Shown piece after piece: positions 47,301-61,758 of a stretch of DNA of 64,000 nucleotides. The DNA lies in assembly GCA_963921425.1 (NCBI GenBank), contig OY992834.1:9655271-9719270 (forward strand). Direction: 5' to 3'. Within the stretch, counting starts at the first letter, position 1. Each line of letters starts with the position of its first letter. The position numbers and the translations under genes are program-made. This DNA comes from Dryas octopetala (Eukaryota; Streptophyta; Magnoliopsida; Rosales; Rosaceae). The notes beneath the pieces were generated by a model, which was not told the origin of the DNA, did no database searches, and saw only the letters and a list, made by a program, of their open reading frames with translations.

Positions 47301-48313
47301 TGTTTTTCCTTATTCAAAGAGGATCCCAAAAGTTATTGAAAATTGTATTCTTTGTCTTCAACTCAGGTGCCTGAGGGATCAGAGATAAGTTTGACACAGG
47401 GAAGCACCGTGCTTGCTACCGGTACCTCAGACAAATCCAAATGGGATTGAACTAAGTCTCTGATTTGTCCAAAAACTAAATTTGTATCAGATTATAATGG
47501 ATTTTGTCATGCTAGTAAATGGGAGACAAGTGAATGGAGACCATTACAATGAAGTTATTATGGGAAATTTTTTGCCCAAATTGTGGATGTTATCAGATTG
47601 GTTTGGAGTGAAAGAAGGTTGGTGCTCTGACCTTTTCTAGAGAGAGAAATTTTGAGATGACAATGTGATAGCCAGCCAACTGTTTTTGCTATTTGGTTGT
47701 TGGTAGTTATGTTGGTTAAAAATAGATGTGTGAATCACCACTCCATCTGAATATTAGTAATGGCAAAAGATAGAGTGTCCAATCCAATGGCCCAGATTAG
47801 CCATCATTTAAGCTTGCAAAATGGGGGTTATTTTATCTACAACTACTGAATCCTTTCCTTTTCAAAAATCATACTTCCTATTGAAAATTGGGATCATTCT
47901 ATGATACCCACAGTTTGCATGCATACAAAAAATGTTATGAATCCACCCATTTATGAACCCACTAAAACTCCTAATACTCATGTAACTCTCCTCAGTACAC
48001 TTCAATATTAGTACAGATTGGAGTGCCATATATATGATGGCTTGTGGGTTGAGGATGGCTTTGTTTGTTTTAGAGCTGCTACACATGGGATCATTAAATT
48101 AAGTCAGTTCAGGTTCCTGAAAAATCAAACTGACAAAAACATAACCTACAAATCATCAAAACCAGGAACTCAGAGAATAAAAATATTTCACATCCCAACC
48201 TGTAATACAAATTAAAAAAAAAAAGTTTGGATACATATATGCATGGCTAAGTAGAGGCAGATTGGGTATACAAGTGAAAGAGAATTACTGCCTAACTCAC
48301 CCACTAGAGCAAA
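47301..48313. other. WLIM1 upstream region and 3' flank of the AtuA-like gene
   Basis: Promoter side of the minus-strand WLIM1 gene and 3' flank of the next minus-strand gene. Nothing else recognised. Confidence 0.5.
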
Positions 48314-51300
48314 TCATGCTATAAGAGTATTTGAACGACCCAACCATGGAGGTAATACAACTTGCTGGCATAGTATGAGATCTGAGATGGTTTTTCCATG
48401 TCGGTCAATTCTTCTAGAGCAGTTTACACCACCATCAAGAATGTGCCGAACCACGACATTTAAAGACCGGATTCCCTTAACTTCATAAATTTCCACCTTC
48501 ACATTTTCATTGACCCATCTATCTCTTTCATTGATGGCATCCGTGTCCAGGAACGAAGAGGAATTTAGAAGAGTTGAAACTGATTTCTTTACCCACTTGG
48601 GTGTTATGATCAACTTCAACCTCTCTATATCTGGAGGAAAATGTGGGATGATGGAAAAATTCAAGTCATTTCCTTTGTCTCCGGCTCGGATATGAACTAC
48701 ATCATAGAGTGGAATTGTCTTTCCGGATGGAGCAGGAGAGGCTTTACTTCCAGAAAATGGAAAATCTGCAGAAGAATTGGCTTCATTCACTGGAGGCGAT
48801 GCAGATTCACGAGGGAGACACATATTTGTCACATCTTCAAGTCCAATTCCTGATATATTTGATTGTATCACCATGGTGTGCTTTACTGCAGTCCGCCAGA
48901 ATACATGGTCACGCTTGACCTGAAAGACCAAGCAAATAACTTTTTCCTCAGAATTTTTTCACTCCTGCCACATATGTTGTGAGTGCAACAAAAATCTGTC
49001 CCCAGTTGGATTGAACACCTGATTTTATCAGTCAAAACTACTAGAAGTTTGGTTGGACTGAATTTGGAAGTTAGCATTATGGGGTGCAATAAGAAGAAAC
49101 AGTCAATAAGAAATAAGGTAAAGGGTAAAAAAAACCAATAATGGCAATACGATACTTATGATCAAAGTTTCAAGTTCATCAAATAGGTGATTAGAGCAAA
49201 AATCAAAAGGATTCATAAGTAGGGAGGGAAGGAGAGAGTAAGAGAGTACCAAATATTTTTCAAGGATGATCTCTTTCTTGTGTCCGGTGCTGCATTCAGT
49301 ATACACAGTATAATCATGTAACAGATAAGTGAAAAGGCTGTCAGACCGCAGAGAATCAATACCACTTAGCAAATAATTGCTTGGAACAAAGAGTTTTCTA
49401 CCAACTCTAAGACATGCTTGCCGAGTAGCGACAAGTTTTAAGTTTAAACTTCTGTAACAAGCCTAGAACTTAGCATTTAGTAAGAATTAGAACCAAACTT
49501 AATGCACATCACAACCCATATACCCCATGAAACACCACAAGTGCTAACAATCAGATATGTTAGCACTTAGCAGTCCATGGCTCTAGCTAAGTCAAGGCTC
49601 TAGCCTAGTTATTGTGACTTTAACAAACAGTGGCAACATGAAGGCCAACACAGCAAGCTTTTTAGCTCTGCTCCATCATGTATTTACAATCTAATCATTA
49701 CCTCTATGTAAAGCTATCTTTGTGTGCGTGGACATATGTTCAAACTAGAAAATCCTCTGTTAGTCCTACACTTACATGGATTTCAATTATTTTAATCTTT
49801 TCGAAAATGATCATACGAGCTCCAATCTGTTAACCAAAGGAATATTGACCAGCAGTTCAATTTTCAGCAAGGTCTCACTCAGCAATATGAAGGTAAGCAA
49901 GGTCTCAGTGAGATCTTAAGCAACAAGATGCTGATTTGGGAGGGGAAAAAAGTTGCGAAAGCTGATAAGAAATTTACCTGATACCACCACCACCAGCTGG
50001 TCCATTTGTGTATAAAGCAGTAAACTCTCTAACAAATTGGACTGCATGTTCCTTCAGCTTGAATAACCCATCCATGCGTAACCTAATATCGCTCACCATC
50101 CGAGTTGAAGCAGTGTCACTAAGACTGGTTGCCTTCAGGCTATCAAGCCCAATTATATAAGAAACTACATGGCTGCTAACATCTGGAATTACTTCTTCCA
50201 TCCATGATCTAACCTAATATAATACAGAAACAGGAACTAGCTAAGCTGGTTGGAAGTTTCCAAGTAAAGAAGAATCAATATGAAGGCTGTCATCCAAAAA
50301 AGTCAAAACCATCTAAATTTTCACATATTCAAACAGTGACACAGTACAAAGGCTTTAAGTTTTTCTACCAGAAACTCAGCAGCCTTGGCACGTTGTACAC
50401 ATTCATACCCCCCATAGGATATTTCTCCCCACCCTTTCCAACCATAGTCCTGAAAACTAGACAAATAGAGCGTTAGCCAAACAAGAAACCAGCCAAGAAA
50501 AGTATTAAAGTGCTCAAATACAGAGAAATTTAACTGCACATTGGAAGCTATTAAAAAGATTAGAAGGGAGCGGCAATTTCACATGGCAAGACATGCTAAA
50601 GTTAGTGACAGATAAGCACTGTGACATCAAAAATGTATTGTTGCTTCTTATAGCATTGTATGAGGGAACACAAACCCACCACAGATTTCGTTGTGAGTAG
50701 CAAAGTATTTTGCTTAAGCAGTGCAGTTGAGGACAATAACAGAGAGGTTCCAAGGCCTAGATCACAAAGGGAAGCCTGAAAAAAGCAATATATTTTGAAG
50801 TACACAATTCGTGTGAACACTATGTTTGAAAGAGAATGGATATGGGACAGAAAGGGCAAATGGCATGAAAAAGGGAGGTATTGATAGAAATGTTCCCTTC
50901 TCTTGTTTGGTAGAAAGGAAGGATTAGAGGAAGGAATGAATCAATATGTAATTTTACCTATATATATACCCTTTTTAAAAGTAGTTCTATTAAGAATAAA
51001 AAGGTAATTTTTAGAGATCCTGTTCTCTCCCCCCTCCCCAACATCCCCCGGGGGGTCCACCCAATCCGCCTGAAGTTGGATGGATTTGGTTTGGTGGGAC
51101 AGAGGGGATCTTTACTTTTCCTCTCCTCCTAGAAAATAGAGAGAGTATCAAGACCCCATCATTCTTATTAAGCTGTAAAGTCATTTAACCTAGGCAACCT
51201 TGACAAACCTATAGTCAGGAGTATTAACAGTCACTATAACACCAATGGAGGAATTTCTATCATTTGAAGTATTTTTTTTTTTTTTTAAGAAAGAAAACAA

Positions 51301-53868
51301 TATTAAAGGACTTAATGGAAACCAGATCAGACACTATTGGTGGCAGCCCATTAAATTTTAGCTGGGACTCAAGCAAAGTTTCTATAGAATTGGCATCCAG
51401 TTCAGGAATTGCCTCCCAGATTTTCGCATCACTTGAGATTTAAGTTATTCAAAAAATGACTGTACACAAGCACCATATCTACCAACTTGAACTAGCAAGA
51501 AAAAACCATGTCACTATTGAAATTTAATCCTTTGTCTTTTATCCATAAACCATAAGAAGGCTACCTTTGGAACCAACTGCAGGAGTTTATCAGGCACTGA
51601 TACTGCAGATGGCTTTGCTCCAGCACAGAGAACTTTACAACTTGATAGCGGGTAAAATGAAACATCCCGAAAATCAATTATCTGCACTTGAGAACATTAT
51701 TACTTTTTTCTTAGTCATTATTTTTCCCCTACGTTCCATAACAAATGCTTGGATACTCGCATGTAACTTACCACATCAGGAGTGATATAAGCACCCGGAT
51801 CCCCAACCTCATAAAGGAGTTGTTCAGCACAAGTACTAAAATTTAAAACCCCACCACTACCCTCTGCCTTCGCTACACATACTTTTCCATCGGAGCTAAT
51901 TTCGGCATAAGGAAGTGATAAATCTAGGAGCTGAGAGAATGACATATCTCGGGACTTGTCTCCTATACAGAAGAGAAGACTTAAAGTCATATAAAAGCAA
52001 ACATAAATGGCAATTCTACCCTAATAACCCCTTGCTCTTCTGTGATGGAGTTTAACTGAAATAACCACTCACCTGGGTGCATGAAGTAGCCCCCTGTGAG
52101 TTGACAACCACACTCTAGAAGATGGCCAGCCAGAGATCCCTGTGCTAGCTGCTCCAAGTTGTCCCAGTTCCAACCAAGTTCATAGATCTAATCATACCCA
52201 AGTATAATCATTCAGCATTCCTTCTCAAAGGAAATAACAACTGACACGTTAACAAAGCAAGAGGACTAAATTTTTGATAGTTGTGTCAGAATTAAAATAT
52301 ACTTTCACACAAGACTATGAGATTTTCCCTAGAAAAATAATCAAATTCCATACCATCGGTGCTAAAAATAAGGCAGCATCAGCAACCCGTGAAGTAATTA
52401 TTACATTTGGTTGATACTTTTCCAGACATTCAACAATTGGAGCTGCTCCCAGATACGTGCTAATACCCTACACAAGTTAGACCAAAAGTATGAGGTCCAC
52501 TTTTTACAAGTACAATATAGAAGGAAAAGGGAACAGTAATTAATCTCTATAGTTCAAACTCACTCTTCATTTCATGCTGCAAGGGATTTATAATAATGAC
52601 ACTAGTTTGCATACTTCACATGATTTCAGGAGTAAAATGACAATATGTTCATGGAGAGAAAACGTGCCCTTAAATTGTGTCACTAACATGTGATGCCAAC
52701 AGAAAACAAAATAACAAAAAAGGAATATCACAAACAACCATTGCATATTAAACATCATTTACCAACGAAAAGTTAAATGCAAGAGTACCAGATTCTTACA
52801 CCTTCCATGATATATGACTTCTCATGAGAGGATCCTAAACCTACATTGACAATCAAAAGATCTGTGCTGTAAGAAATAGAAGCCTGTGTTGATATAAAAA
52901 GGAAAAAAAAATGTACATATTTCAATTTTATAATAAGCCTCCGTAGAAATAAGGACTGTGTTATATTTTGGGTGCAGGAAATCCCCTATAGTTATATAAT
53001 CTATTTAGTACCTCTTGCAGGCAACTGCGTATCTGTGTTTGTAACAGAAATCTCATGAGCCACAGCAACAGAAACACTAAGCCCCAAGCTGCTGGCTATT
53101 TCTATAACCTTTTCCTGTGCCCCAAGAGGATCCACTTTCCAGAAAAGTAAAATAAAATATTCAGACAAATACAAAGCCTCACTAAGTAGAGTTTTGCTGA
53201 CTGCATTTATTTAGTTTCTTACTTGCACCCATGTTGGTGATTATGCAAGTTCCTCTCTCAATAGCCAAAGGTAGGAGCAAACGCATCCAATCAGAAACTG
53301 CACAATCATTGAAATGTAACAGAGAATGACCAAGAGAAGGAAATGTACAATGCTTATTAAAATTTATACTTCATTTAGAAACTTCTTATCAACCGTGTGT
53401 CAAATTCTTTATCAAGAAGATTAGCACAACATCAAAGAGGTACCAAAAGAACTAACATAAAATCAATGAATAAATGAAAATTATGATAACCATCTATAAA
53501 TAACAGACACATACTCCTAGAGTCGTAACCATCGCCCCCTGACACCATAACTTGATACCGTTCAGCAAGAGTGCGCTCTGCTAGGCATTCAAGCACGATA
53601 TAGTTCAGCTCTTTGACTCTCTGTAGCAATTTAAGAGCTGCAAAAGGCCTGTCACCTCCAAACCCAGCTCCACAGCCAATGTAAACCTTGTCCCTTCGTT
53701 TTTGAGAATTCTTCCTCTGTAGTTCAACATCAACATACTCAGCTCTCCCAATCTTTACTATAATAAACCAAAGATATTTGAGGCAAAGAAAAGTACAAAA
53801 ATAATATTAAATAAACTAACCAGCTTGATCACACAATTATGAATCATATCTCCTTCCTGGATTTCCAT
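48314..53868 (-). CDS. AtuA / DUF1446 family protein
   Basis: Homologue of bacterial AtuA of the acyclic terpene utilisation pathway. The biochemical role in plants is unknown. Thirteen exons in consistent phase: 53868-53821, 53752-53515, 53297-53223, 53134-53012, 52840-52800, 52467-52354, 52187-52073, 51962-51772, 51681-51565, 50449-50369, 50213-49978, 49289-49250 and 48919-48314, giving 674 residues. The AtuA N-terminal domain holds VYIGCGAGFGGDR (glycine motif at 42-49), VSGGDGYDSR, GTCIITNMGAMDP, YLGAAPIVECLEKY, TSRVADAALFLAPM, LAGHLLECGCQLTGGYF, KAEGSGGVLNFSTCAEQLLYE and GDPGAYITPDV. A C-terminal small domain begins at YDVVHIRAGDKGND (about 544-558). In bacteria these two parts also occur as separate proteins. 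No transit peptide is obvious, so it is probably cytosolic. Intron 9 (50450-51564) is the longest. Confidence 0.9.
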
Positions 53869-56800
53869 TGTCACCTGTAATGTTCTGGCATTTAGTGGTA
53901 TGAAATGGTATTTGCATACTAACAATCAAATAAAGAAGAGGATAAAAAGAGATCATCACATTGAATACGTTTACATACTAATCTGCAAATCAATTAATTC
54001 ATACAATGTTACAAGAACCAAAATAATGGACTGTTAGAACCATTTCTAGGACAAACCCCACCAAAGCCAGTCATACTCCAAAATTCATTTATATAAAACA
54101 TTTCAAAATCTTTCACCAGAATCACCACAAACAAAACCCAGATGTTTCCTCAGCATCAATTTATCAATTATCACTAGAACTAAAAGAAGATGAGACATGT
54201 TAAACAAAACCCACTAGTTATCTTCTAAGTGAGCCAATTGTGCAACTCGGTACTTCCAACTCAAACCTGAACTGGGTTCAGTGTGCTTGAACTTAATAAC
54301 AAAGAAAGTGATTCATAAAATAAATTCACATAAGTAAAGCTCATACATGCAGAATTCTCACCATTCAGTTAATTCTTCTATGGAATAAAACATGAAATCA
54401 ATTGAACTCTAGCTCAAGAGAAAGATGATCTCACCACGAAAGCCCGGAGTAAAGGTAAAGCAAGCTTGTGCAAGATTCGGTCTGTGTATGTTTTGGCCTT
54501 GCTTGGGCAGTTGGGCTTGCACTCAGTTTTAACTATGTATTTTATTCCCACCGTCCGAAGGTGTCATTTAGGCATCTACAATCTATTACAAAAACGTTTA
54601 TATTGATCCGCTTAAATACTTAATCCCATTTTTTTTTTCTAGTTATGGATAGGTGCAATGTCTTGATCTGACAATGACCTTGCGCTGGCATAGCTAGAAA
54701 TTTTGGTCGTTTCTGATTTCTTTTTTTTTGTTTCAGTGATTTTATGTCCCACACCATACTATTAAAGTTGATAGGATTGAATTTTTTATATTAATATTGA
54801 ATTGAAATATGATAAACAATTAAGATTTTTCTTTATTGGTTGGATTAGGATTCGGAATGAGAGGAGCCAAATGGGTTGGACTAAATAATCACAATTAATG
54901 ACACAAACAATTTAATTTTGAATACCTTTTCTTACCCACAAATGTATACTTTTCAAAAGCAAAGTTGACTTGCAATAGCATGAGGCTCATCAAATTAGAC
55001 ACCAAATTAATTATCAAATATTGAATCATTATAGCTTTTTCTGATTAATTATTGGATCATTATAGTTAGAAACAAATGAAACTATATTTTTAAAGGAGAA
55101 ACAAATGAAACTTTGAGTAGTCAAAATTTGAATAAATGCACACTTATATTATTTGGTGAATAAAACTTGATGGACTCTAGTAATCCTCTATTTTTTTTTT
55201 TTGGGGACTAGTAAGTAGTAATGCTCTATTATTCACCAATAATGCTCTATCCATTTTTTTTTTTTTTGAGTAATCAAAGTAATCAAATCTACCCAAAAAT
55301 GATATCACAAATAAAACCCCGGAAATATATTCATGAGCTCAATGACTTGTAATATAAGTTATGCTTGATTTAGTACATATTCTAATTTTTTGTTAGAAAT
55401 AAATGAATTTGAAATTAAATTTAGATAAATTAACCTCTTGTGATGTCAAGAGCATTTTTTTAAGTAACGCGTTCATCTATAATAGTTTCATAAAATGTTA
55501 AGAAATTATGAATCCAACAATCTTTTAAATGTAAACTATGAAGACCCAAAAATAACCAAATATTGTGTTTTTCTTTTAATTTGACAAAAAGAATTACAGA
55601 TATATAGGAACAAGAAAAATATTGATGATCGAGATAATTTGACACACTTGCCTTGTTTTCAGCAGATTTCTTCCTTGCTTTTGGTATCGTTTTCTTTGAT
55701 TGATTCCTGCTTGCTTGGCTGCTCTATCAATCAACATATATATATCAACAAATAAAAATAAAGAGAATGAAGTAAAATAGTTTAAAGACCAAGAGAACAG
55801 AGAAGAAAAACCAAGAAAAGATTGCAAAAAGAAAGGAGAGGGGAGAATCAGTGACTCGTGGGATGGGAATATATAGTCTACAACTTTTGATGTACATCTC
55901 AACTTTGAAGTGAAGTTAGTGGAAGAAAATACATGGAGTAGTGGTGGAAAGTGGAACCTACCTAGCAAAGGTGGTTATGTAATTTTTTTTAAATTTAAAT
56001 GTATATGTTTAAATGGTTGTTTTATTAATTTGTTTCTTTATTTAAAAAAAAAAAACTGAGAAACATAAAACAATTATAACTAAATCAAACCATTAAGTAT
56101 TAAATTTAAAAAATTAAAACTATAGGGTACAAAATGTGAAACACACCAAACCTCAAGGGTATAAATTATAATTTGCTCATTACATTTTTTTTTTGGGCCA
56201 TTTTTGCTCATTAATTTAAGACAAGTGTAACGACGCAAATCTGAAATTTCTAGTTATTATTGAAACAAAAATAACAAGGAGTTATCCTCATCTGCGATGA
56301 TGTGTCTATCTTCCCCAGTCCACGTAGCATATTATATCCTATCCTCCACCAAAGCGCGTGCATTACACCTCCCAATCACCTTCCTACACCACCGTCTAGA
56401 CTTGTGCTGCGCATATTTTAATGCCACTCTCCCAGTTTACTGGGATTCACCAGCCAACCAAAAACTGGAAACAGAAAAAACAGTAACAGCGCAATTTGCC
56501 ACCATTTCCTCCCTTGTATTTTGGATTTCTGAAAACCTTTTGGTACGACAGTTTATCTGAACTGTTGGTCCTAAAGAGTGAAGACCCTTTTCACTTTTTG
56601 CCCACTTGGGAAGTCCAGATTCTCCAGAAGCTCTAGTTCTGAGGTACCCATATGCTTATTTGTTGTTTGGTTTCTGAGAAAACTGAGCAAAAACAGAAAG
56701 GGAACAAATTGTGGATACAATGATATATCTTAACAACCACACATTGGATGTTTTTGGTTGTGTCCTTTAGATTTCTATTTTTGAATCCTGATTATGACTT

Positions 56801-57526
56801 ATGAGAGTCTGGGAATTGTATTTCAGGTTAAAATGCTTTAGCTTTTGAAGCAGAATTTTGCTATGCATGGCAACTAAGTGGTATTGGATATTGAGGTAAG
56901 ATCATGAACTTGAATTCTGAATGTATACAGGTAGACTGATGAAGTTGTGAATTCTGGCTGGTGAATCACTTGTACCTCCAAAATAGGGAATCATAAAATT
57001 TGGAACTTCTCAAAGCCCTTTATCTAGAAATGTTGGGTCATGTATGTTGATTGTTTATTGCCTTTTCAACTTGGTTGCATCTGTTTGTTGGTTCTTTTTT
57101 CCTATACATGACTTTTTCAAATTGAAGTGCTCATTGTAGCTCTTGCATTAAGAAAGATTGGGCTCTGGTGATAACTCAGGTCCACTTTTGCTTAAATTTT
57201 TAAATTGGTATTCTTGATTATGAAACAAATGAGCAATACTTTAAAAATGCTCATTTGCTAGTAATATGTACTGACAGAGTCGTTTTCTCTTTTTGGTATT
57301 GTCAAATCGGAAGGAGGTGAATGGATATCAAAAGTTTTCCCATTTTCTATTTTTCCTGTATTGTTAAGTTCTATATGTTTCCTCTTGTCCATCGAAATGA
57401 ACTATGCATTTCAAAGGAACTTGCCTTTTTCTTGAGTGTTTCATTGGGGTTGTAAATGCAGAGTGCAGCATGTGAACAATTGGCAGGTGATCCTTTGATT
57501 TAGAAGGTTGTGTCTTGCTTGTTGAG
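53869..57526. other. Divergent intergenic region between AtuA-like gene and CAC3
   Basis: Includes a probable noncoding first exon of the AtuA-like gene near 54430-54500 and the 5' leader of CAC3 (about 56560-57526). The CAC3 leader may itself be spliced. A minus-strand open frame at 55594-55968 has a hydrophobic, low-complexity composition and no recognisable family, so I do not call it a gene. Confidence 0.45.
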
Positions 57527-60500
57527 ATGACCACCCTATCACTAATTGTTGGAAATTTTAGAAGACAAAAAGGAGGTGAAGATTGTGGATTTGAATTGCT
57601 CCATCAATTTTCAGGAAAGGATCTTTTTGCTAGTGAATTACTTAGAAGTTCATTTACAAGGGCAAATGGAATTTGGTCCAAGGATTTGGAAGACCATAGG
57701 ATTATAAACAGGAACAAGTTTCGTGTTATTGCAAAAATTAGAAAGGGGAAGAAGTATGATTATCCATGGCCTGATGATATGGATCCAAACATCAGCAGTG
57801 GACACTTGACTTACCTATCTCATTTCAAGCCTCTGACTGAGAAACCAAAGCCAGTTACCCTTCCGTTTGAGAAACCACTTGTTGATCTTGAGAAGAAGAT
57901 CATGGAGGTCTGTTGCTTTCATTGTATTGTAATTTCCTAGAGCAAGCTCCTTCATGTTTTTGAACTTGCATGGTTTTCCTCACGTGTTTCTTTTCAATAA
58001 ATTTGCTGAGCATATGGTATTGAGCATTCATGAAAGGCTTGGAGCTCTCAAACATTCCTAATATACCAACATAGTACAAGAGGGCATCTCCAAGGCAAGG
58101 CTCATAAAATTACCATAGGATGCATTTTAGAGGGATAACTTAAGTAGATATGAAGCATTCATATGGCACAAAATCCCCAAGTCAAATATTTGGCATTTAG
58201 TCAATCATTTTCTCGCAGATACGTAGAATGGCTGATGAAACTGGTCTAGATTTCAGCAATCAAATTGGCGCGTTGGAGAACAAGTATCAACAGGTAGAAT
58301 TTATAAGTCTAGCAATCCCTATTTTATGTCAAAGTTGCTTTTATAATGTCACTTCACATGAGTATGTGATCATTTCTCAGCATTCATAATAGATCATTCA
58401 TTTTGTTGTTGAGAGTACTTTAATAATGCGAATGTAACTCCCAATCCTTCTTCACTTCAAGTTCAGGCCCTGAAAGATTTATACAAACATTTGACACCAA
58501 TTCAACGACTATCTATTGCTCGACATCCCAACAGACCGACAGTTCTTGATCATATTTTGAATATTACAGAGAAGGTAGTTTGTTAATTACATCAGTTTTA
58601 TACTACTTGTTCCACTACATGATAATTATACCTCTTTTATAGTGGGTGGAACTCCATGGAGACCGTGCTGGCTATGATGATCCAGCTATTGTGACTGGTC
58701 TTGGGAGCATGGATGGCAAAACTTACATGTTTATAGGTCATCAGAAAGGCAGGAACACAAAGGAGAATATTGCTCGCAACTTTGCTATGCCAACTCCACA
58801 CGGGTATGTTTGTAGGATTTTTTTGATCAGGTTAATAGTTTGAAGATGCATAAAAATGGAAGCATTTAGAGCATACTGTGCAACCATGTTTGGTTGTTAA
58901 TAAAACTAGCCATGTGATCATGTTCACTAAGAGCATACTTTGCAAACAGCTACCGGAAAGCTCTGCGAATGATGAAATACGCCGATCATCATGGATTTCC
59001 TATTGTTACATTCGTTGACACTCCCGGGGCCTTTGCTGATCTCAAATCTGAGGAACTCGGTCAAGTGAGTATGCAACATTTTTTTAGAGGATCATTAATT
59101 TACTTTGTTCACATGTTATCATAGAATAAAATTTTTCATTTTTACTTTATGCAGGGTGAAGCAATAGCCCATAATCTGAGGACTATGTTTGGCCTGAAAG
59201 TTCCCATTGTATCAGTAGTAACTGGCGAAGGCGGTTCAGGTGGAGCTCTAGCCATTGCTTGTGCCAATAAAATGTTTATGCTGGAGAACTCTGCTTTCTA
59301 TGTTGCAAGGTGATAACAGTTTATTAGTTCAAAAGTACAATTTTATATAACATTAGAATTGAGTCCATTTAACATCAAAGTGCTTCAAGTTTTGATTTTC
59401 TGAACGAGCCCGATCCATTTTGAGGCTATAATTATTTATTTTTCCCCATCCTGATTTCATGCCATGATTTCTGTATATTTCTTGTGCTTTCGTGGAGCAG
59501 TCCTGAAGCATGTGCTGCAATATTGTGGAAATCTTCCCAAGCAGCTCCTAAGGTATTAGAAATTTTGATGTATGATCCTATTTTGGACATAGGCCATTTT
59601 TTAATCATACTGTAGTCCCAAATTTGTATAGGCCGCTGAAAAGCTAAGGATAACAGCTCAAGAGCATTACAGACTGAAAATTGCTGATGGTATAATTCCT
59701 GTAAGTGCTTTTCTTTTGTGATTCATATGCTTTCTTATCAATATGTACATATGAGGTGAAAATATATTTTATAAGATTCAGGAGTTAAAATGAGCATTGT
59801 TTGTGCATTTTGTACTGGTGACAAAGGAATGTTTCCACTAATTTCAGCAGTTAAAATTTGTATGATATGATGAGAGGTGTGCAACTTCAAACTTCAACTC
59901 ATCACAGAAAAGTTATGTGTTTGGAACCAAATGATTCCTTTTTAAGCATCTCTAAATAATTTTTTCTCACATTTGGAATTATGAGATCTACTTTGGTTGT
60001 AATTTATCATTATTGATTGAAGATGAGCTAATTACCCCATTATATTGGGTTCTTTTTTTGTTATTATTAATTCTGTGGCTACTACTTACAGGAGCCTCTT
60101 GGAGGCGCACATGCTGATCCTGCATGGAGCTCCCAACAAATTAAGATTACAATCACCCAGGCAATAAAGGTAACTGATATTTACATATCTTTTCATATAG
60201 ATAGAATAAAGATGAAGAGAAAAAAAAAAACTTCCCTCTGAACAATTTGTGCCCATTTGTTTCAATTTGGCTTTCTTTTTGCTTTATTGGGTTCCCTTAC
60301 AAGCACTTCTTTCATAAAAAATCTGCTCATGTCCACACATGTTGATACTTCTTTAAATGCTTAGAAAAACTACACCTTCATTTGCTTAGAAAAGAGTCCA
60401 AAGTTATCGAGGGGTTGAGCATTTCTTCAAGAAAAATAGACATGTTCATTGTCTGTATAATTACTTGGATAAATATGATTCAACAAGATAGTGTAATGTT

Positions 60501-61721
60501 GTCTTGTCGGACAATTTAGCGTATTATTTTGTCAGATTGTGAATTTAGACCACATGCACATTCAAGCAAAAATCCATTTGGTCAACGGTTCAACTTCATA
60601 TTAACAGTCTGACTAGGGAACATTTTCCCATGTCTGTGTGTCGGATACACAAAACTCCTATCCGTTTCCACAAATCGTACGTGTTTCTTTCATTTACCAC
60701 TTACAGCTATACTCAATGTACCTAGGAATTGGAAAACATGAACACAGAAGAGTTGCTTCGCCATCGGAAGCTTAAATTCCGGTCAATTGGAGGTTTTCAA
60801 GAAGGCGTTCCAGTGGAGCCTAAGAGGAAACGCAACATGAAGCCATCTGAAGTTAACTTGCCAAAGACTGCTGATATAGAGTCAGAGATTGAGGATTTAA
60901 AAAAGAAGATTCTGGAAGCAAAGGGACCATCTGAACCAATTACTACCCAAGCAATTGAAAAACTCAAGCAAGATGTAGACAAGGAGATCACCAATGCATT
61001 TATTTCAATGGGTTTGCAAGAGAAACTGGAATCAGTGAAGCTAGAATTGTCTAAAGCCTCAAAACACACACCAAGTTTGAATGAGAAAGTGGATAAAATA
61101 ATGCAGGAGTTCAACCACAATTTGTCAAGGCCAGGGGCATACCTTGGCTTAAAGCAGAAGCTTGAAAAGCTAAACCTGGTTAGCAGGCTTATTGAAATGG
61201 AGGAGAGAAAACAAAAACTGAAAGCAGAGATTAATCAGAAAATCCCAGCTGAGCTAAAAGCAAAGATGGAAGTCTTGAAGAATGCTGAAGAAAAGATATC
61301 CAAAGGGGAGCCAATGGATAAGGATTTAATGGAAGAAGTAGAGGGAGTTAAGAAAGAGCTTATGGAGGTCCTAAAGGCAGCTAACTTGGAGATTGTTGGG
61401 GTGACCAAGAAAGATATGGCCACAGCACCACCAGAGTTGAAGGAGAAGATAGTGAAGGTGAACAAAGAGATTTTTGAGGAGATTGAGAGGGTTATAAATG
61501 AAGCTGGTATAAGTGGCAAAATAGAGGAGTTGAAGGCAGAAATAGCAAAAGGCTCAAGTTCAGAAGACAGAGAAAAAGCAGAAGCAAAGCTAAAGGAGGA
61601 GATTCTTGCTACTTTGAATTTAGAAGCACTGAAAGAAAAGGTTGAGAATTTGACAGGGGAGTTGGGCCCTCTCAAGGAAACTGTTGCAGAAGGTAAGATT
61701 GGTGCTGAAAATGGCAGATTC

Positions 61722-61724
<3 letters not shown>
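57527..61724 (+). CDS. CAC3: Plastid acetyl-CoA carboxylase carboxyltransferase alpha subunit
   Basis: Transfers the carboxyl group from carboxybiotin to acetyl-CoA to form malonyl-CoA for fatty acid synthesis in the chloroplast, together with the plastid-encoded beta subunit accD. Exons 57527-57907, 58219-58293, 58467-58574, 58643-58803, 58950-59064, 59155-59309, 59501-59552, 59632-59700, 60092-60169 and 60726-61724 give 730 residues. Residues 1 to about 70 are Ser/Arg-rich and acid-poor, like a transit peptide. The AccA core follows: [73 protein letters not shown] and the oxyanion-loop motif [10 protein letters not shown] (304-313), ending [13 protein letters not shown]. The last exon adds about 330 residues of Lys/Glu-rich coiled coil, a known plant-specific extension. 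The TAG stop merges into a (GA)n run. It looks functional. Confidence 0.95.

Positions 61725-61754
<30 letters not shown>
61724..61754. repeat. (GA)n microsatellite abutting the CAC3 stop codon
   Basis: About 15 GA units follow directly after TAG, so the stop codon forms the first bases of the repeat. Confidence 0.9.

Positions 61755-61758
<4 letters not shown>

Noticed and set aside
55594-55968. 124-codon minus-strand frame between the AtuA-like gene and CAC3
   Set aside because: Phe/Ser/Leu-rich, low complexity, no family resemblance and no clear splice context. Probably chance or leader sequence.
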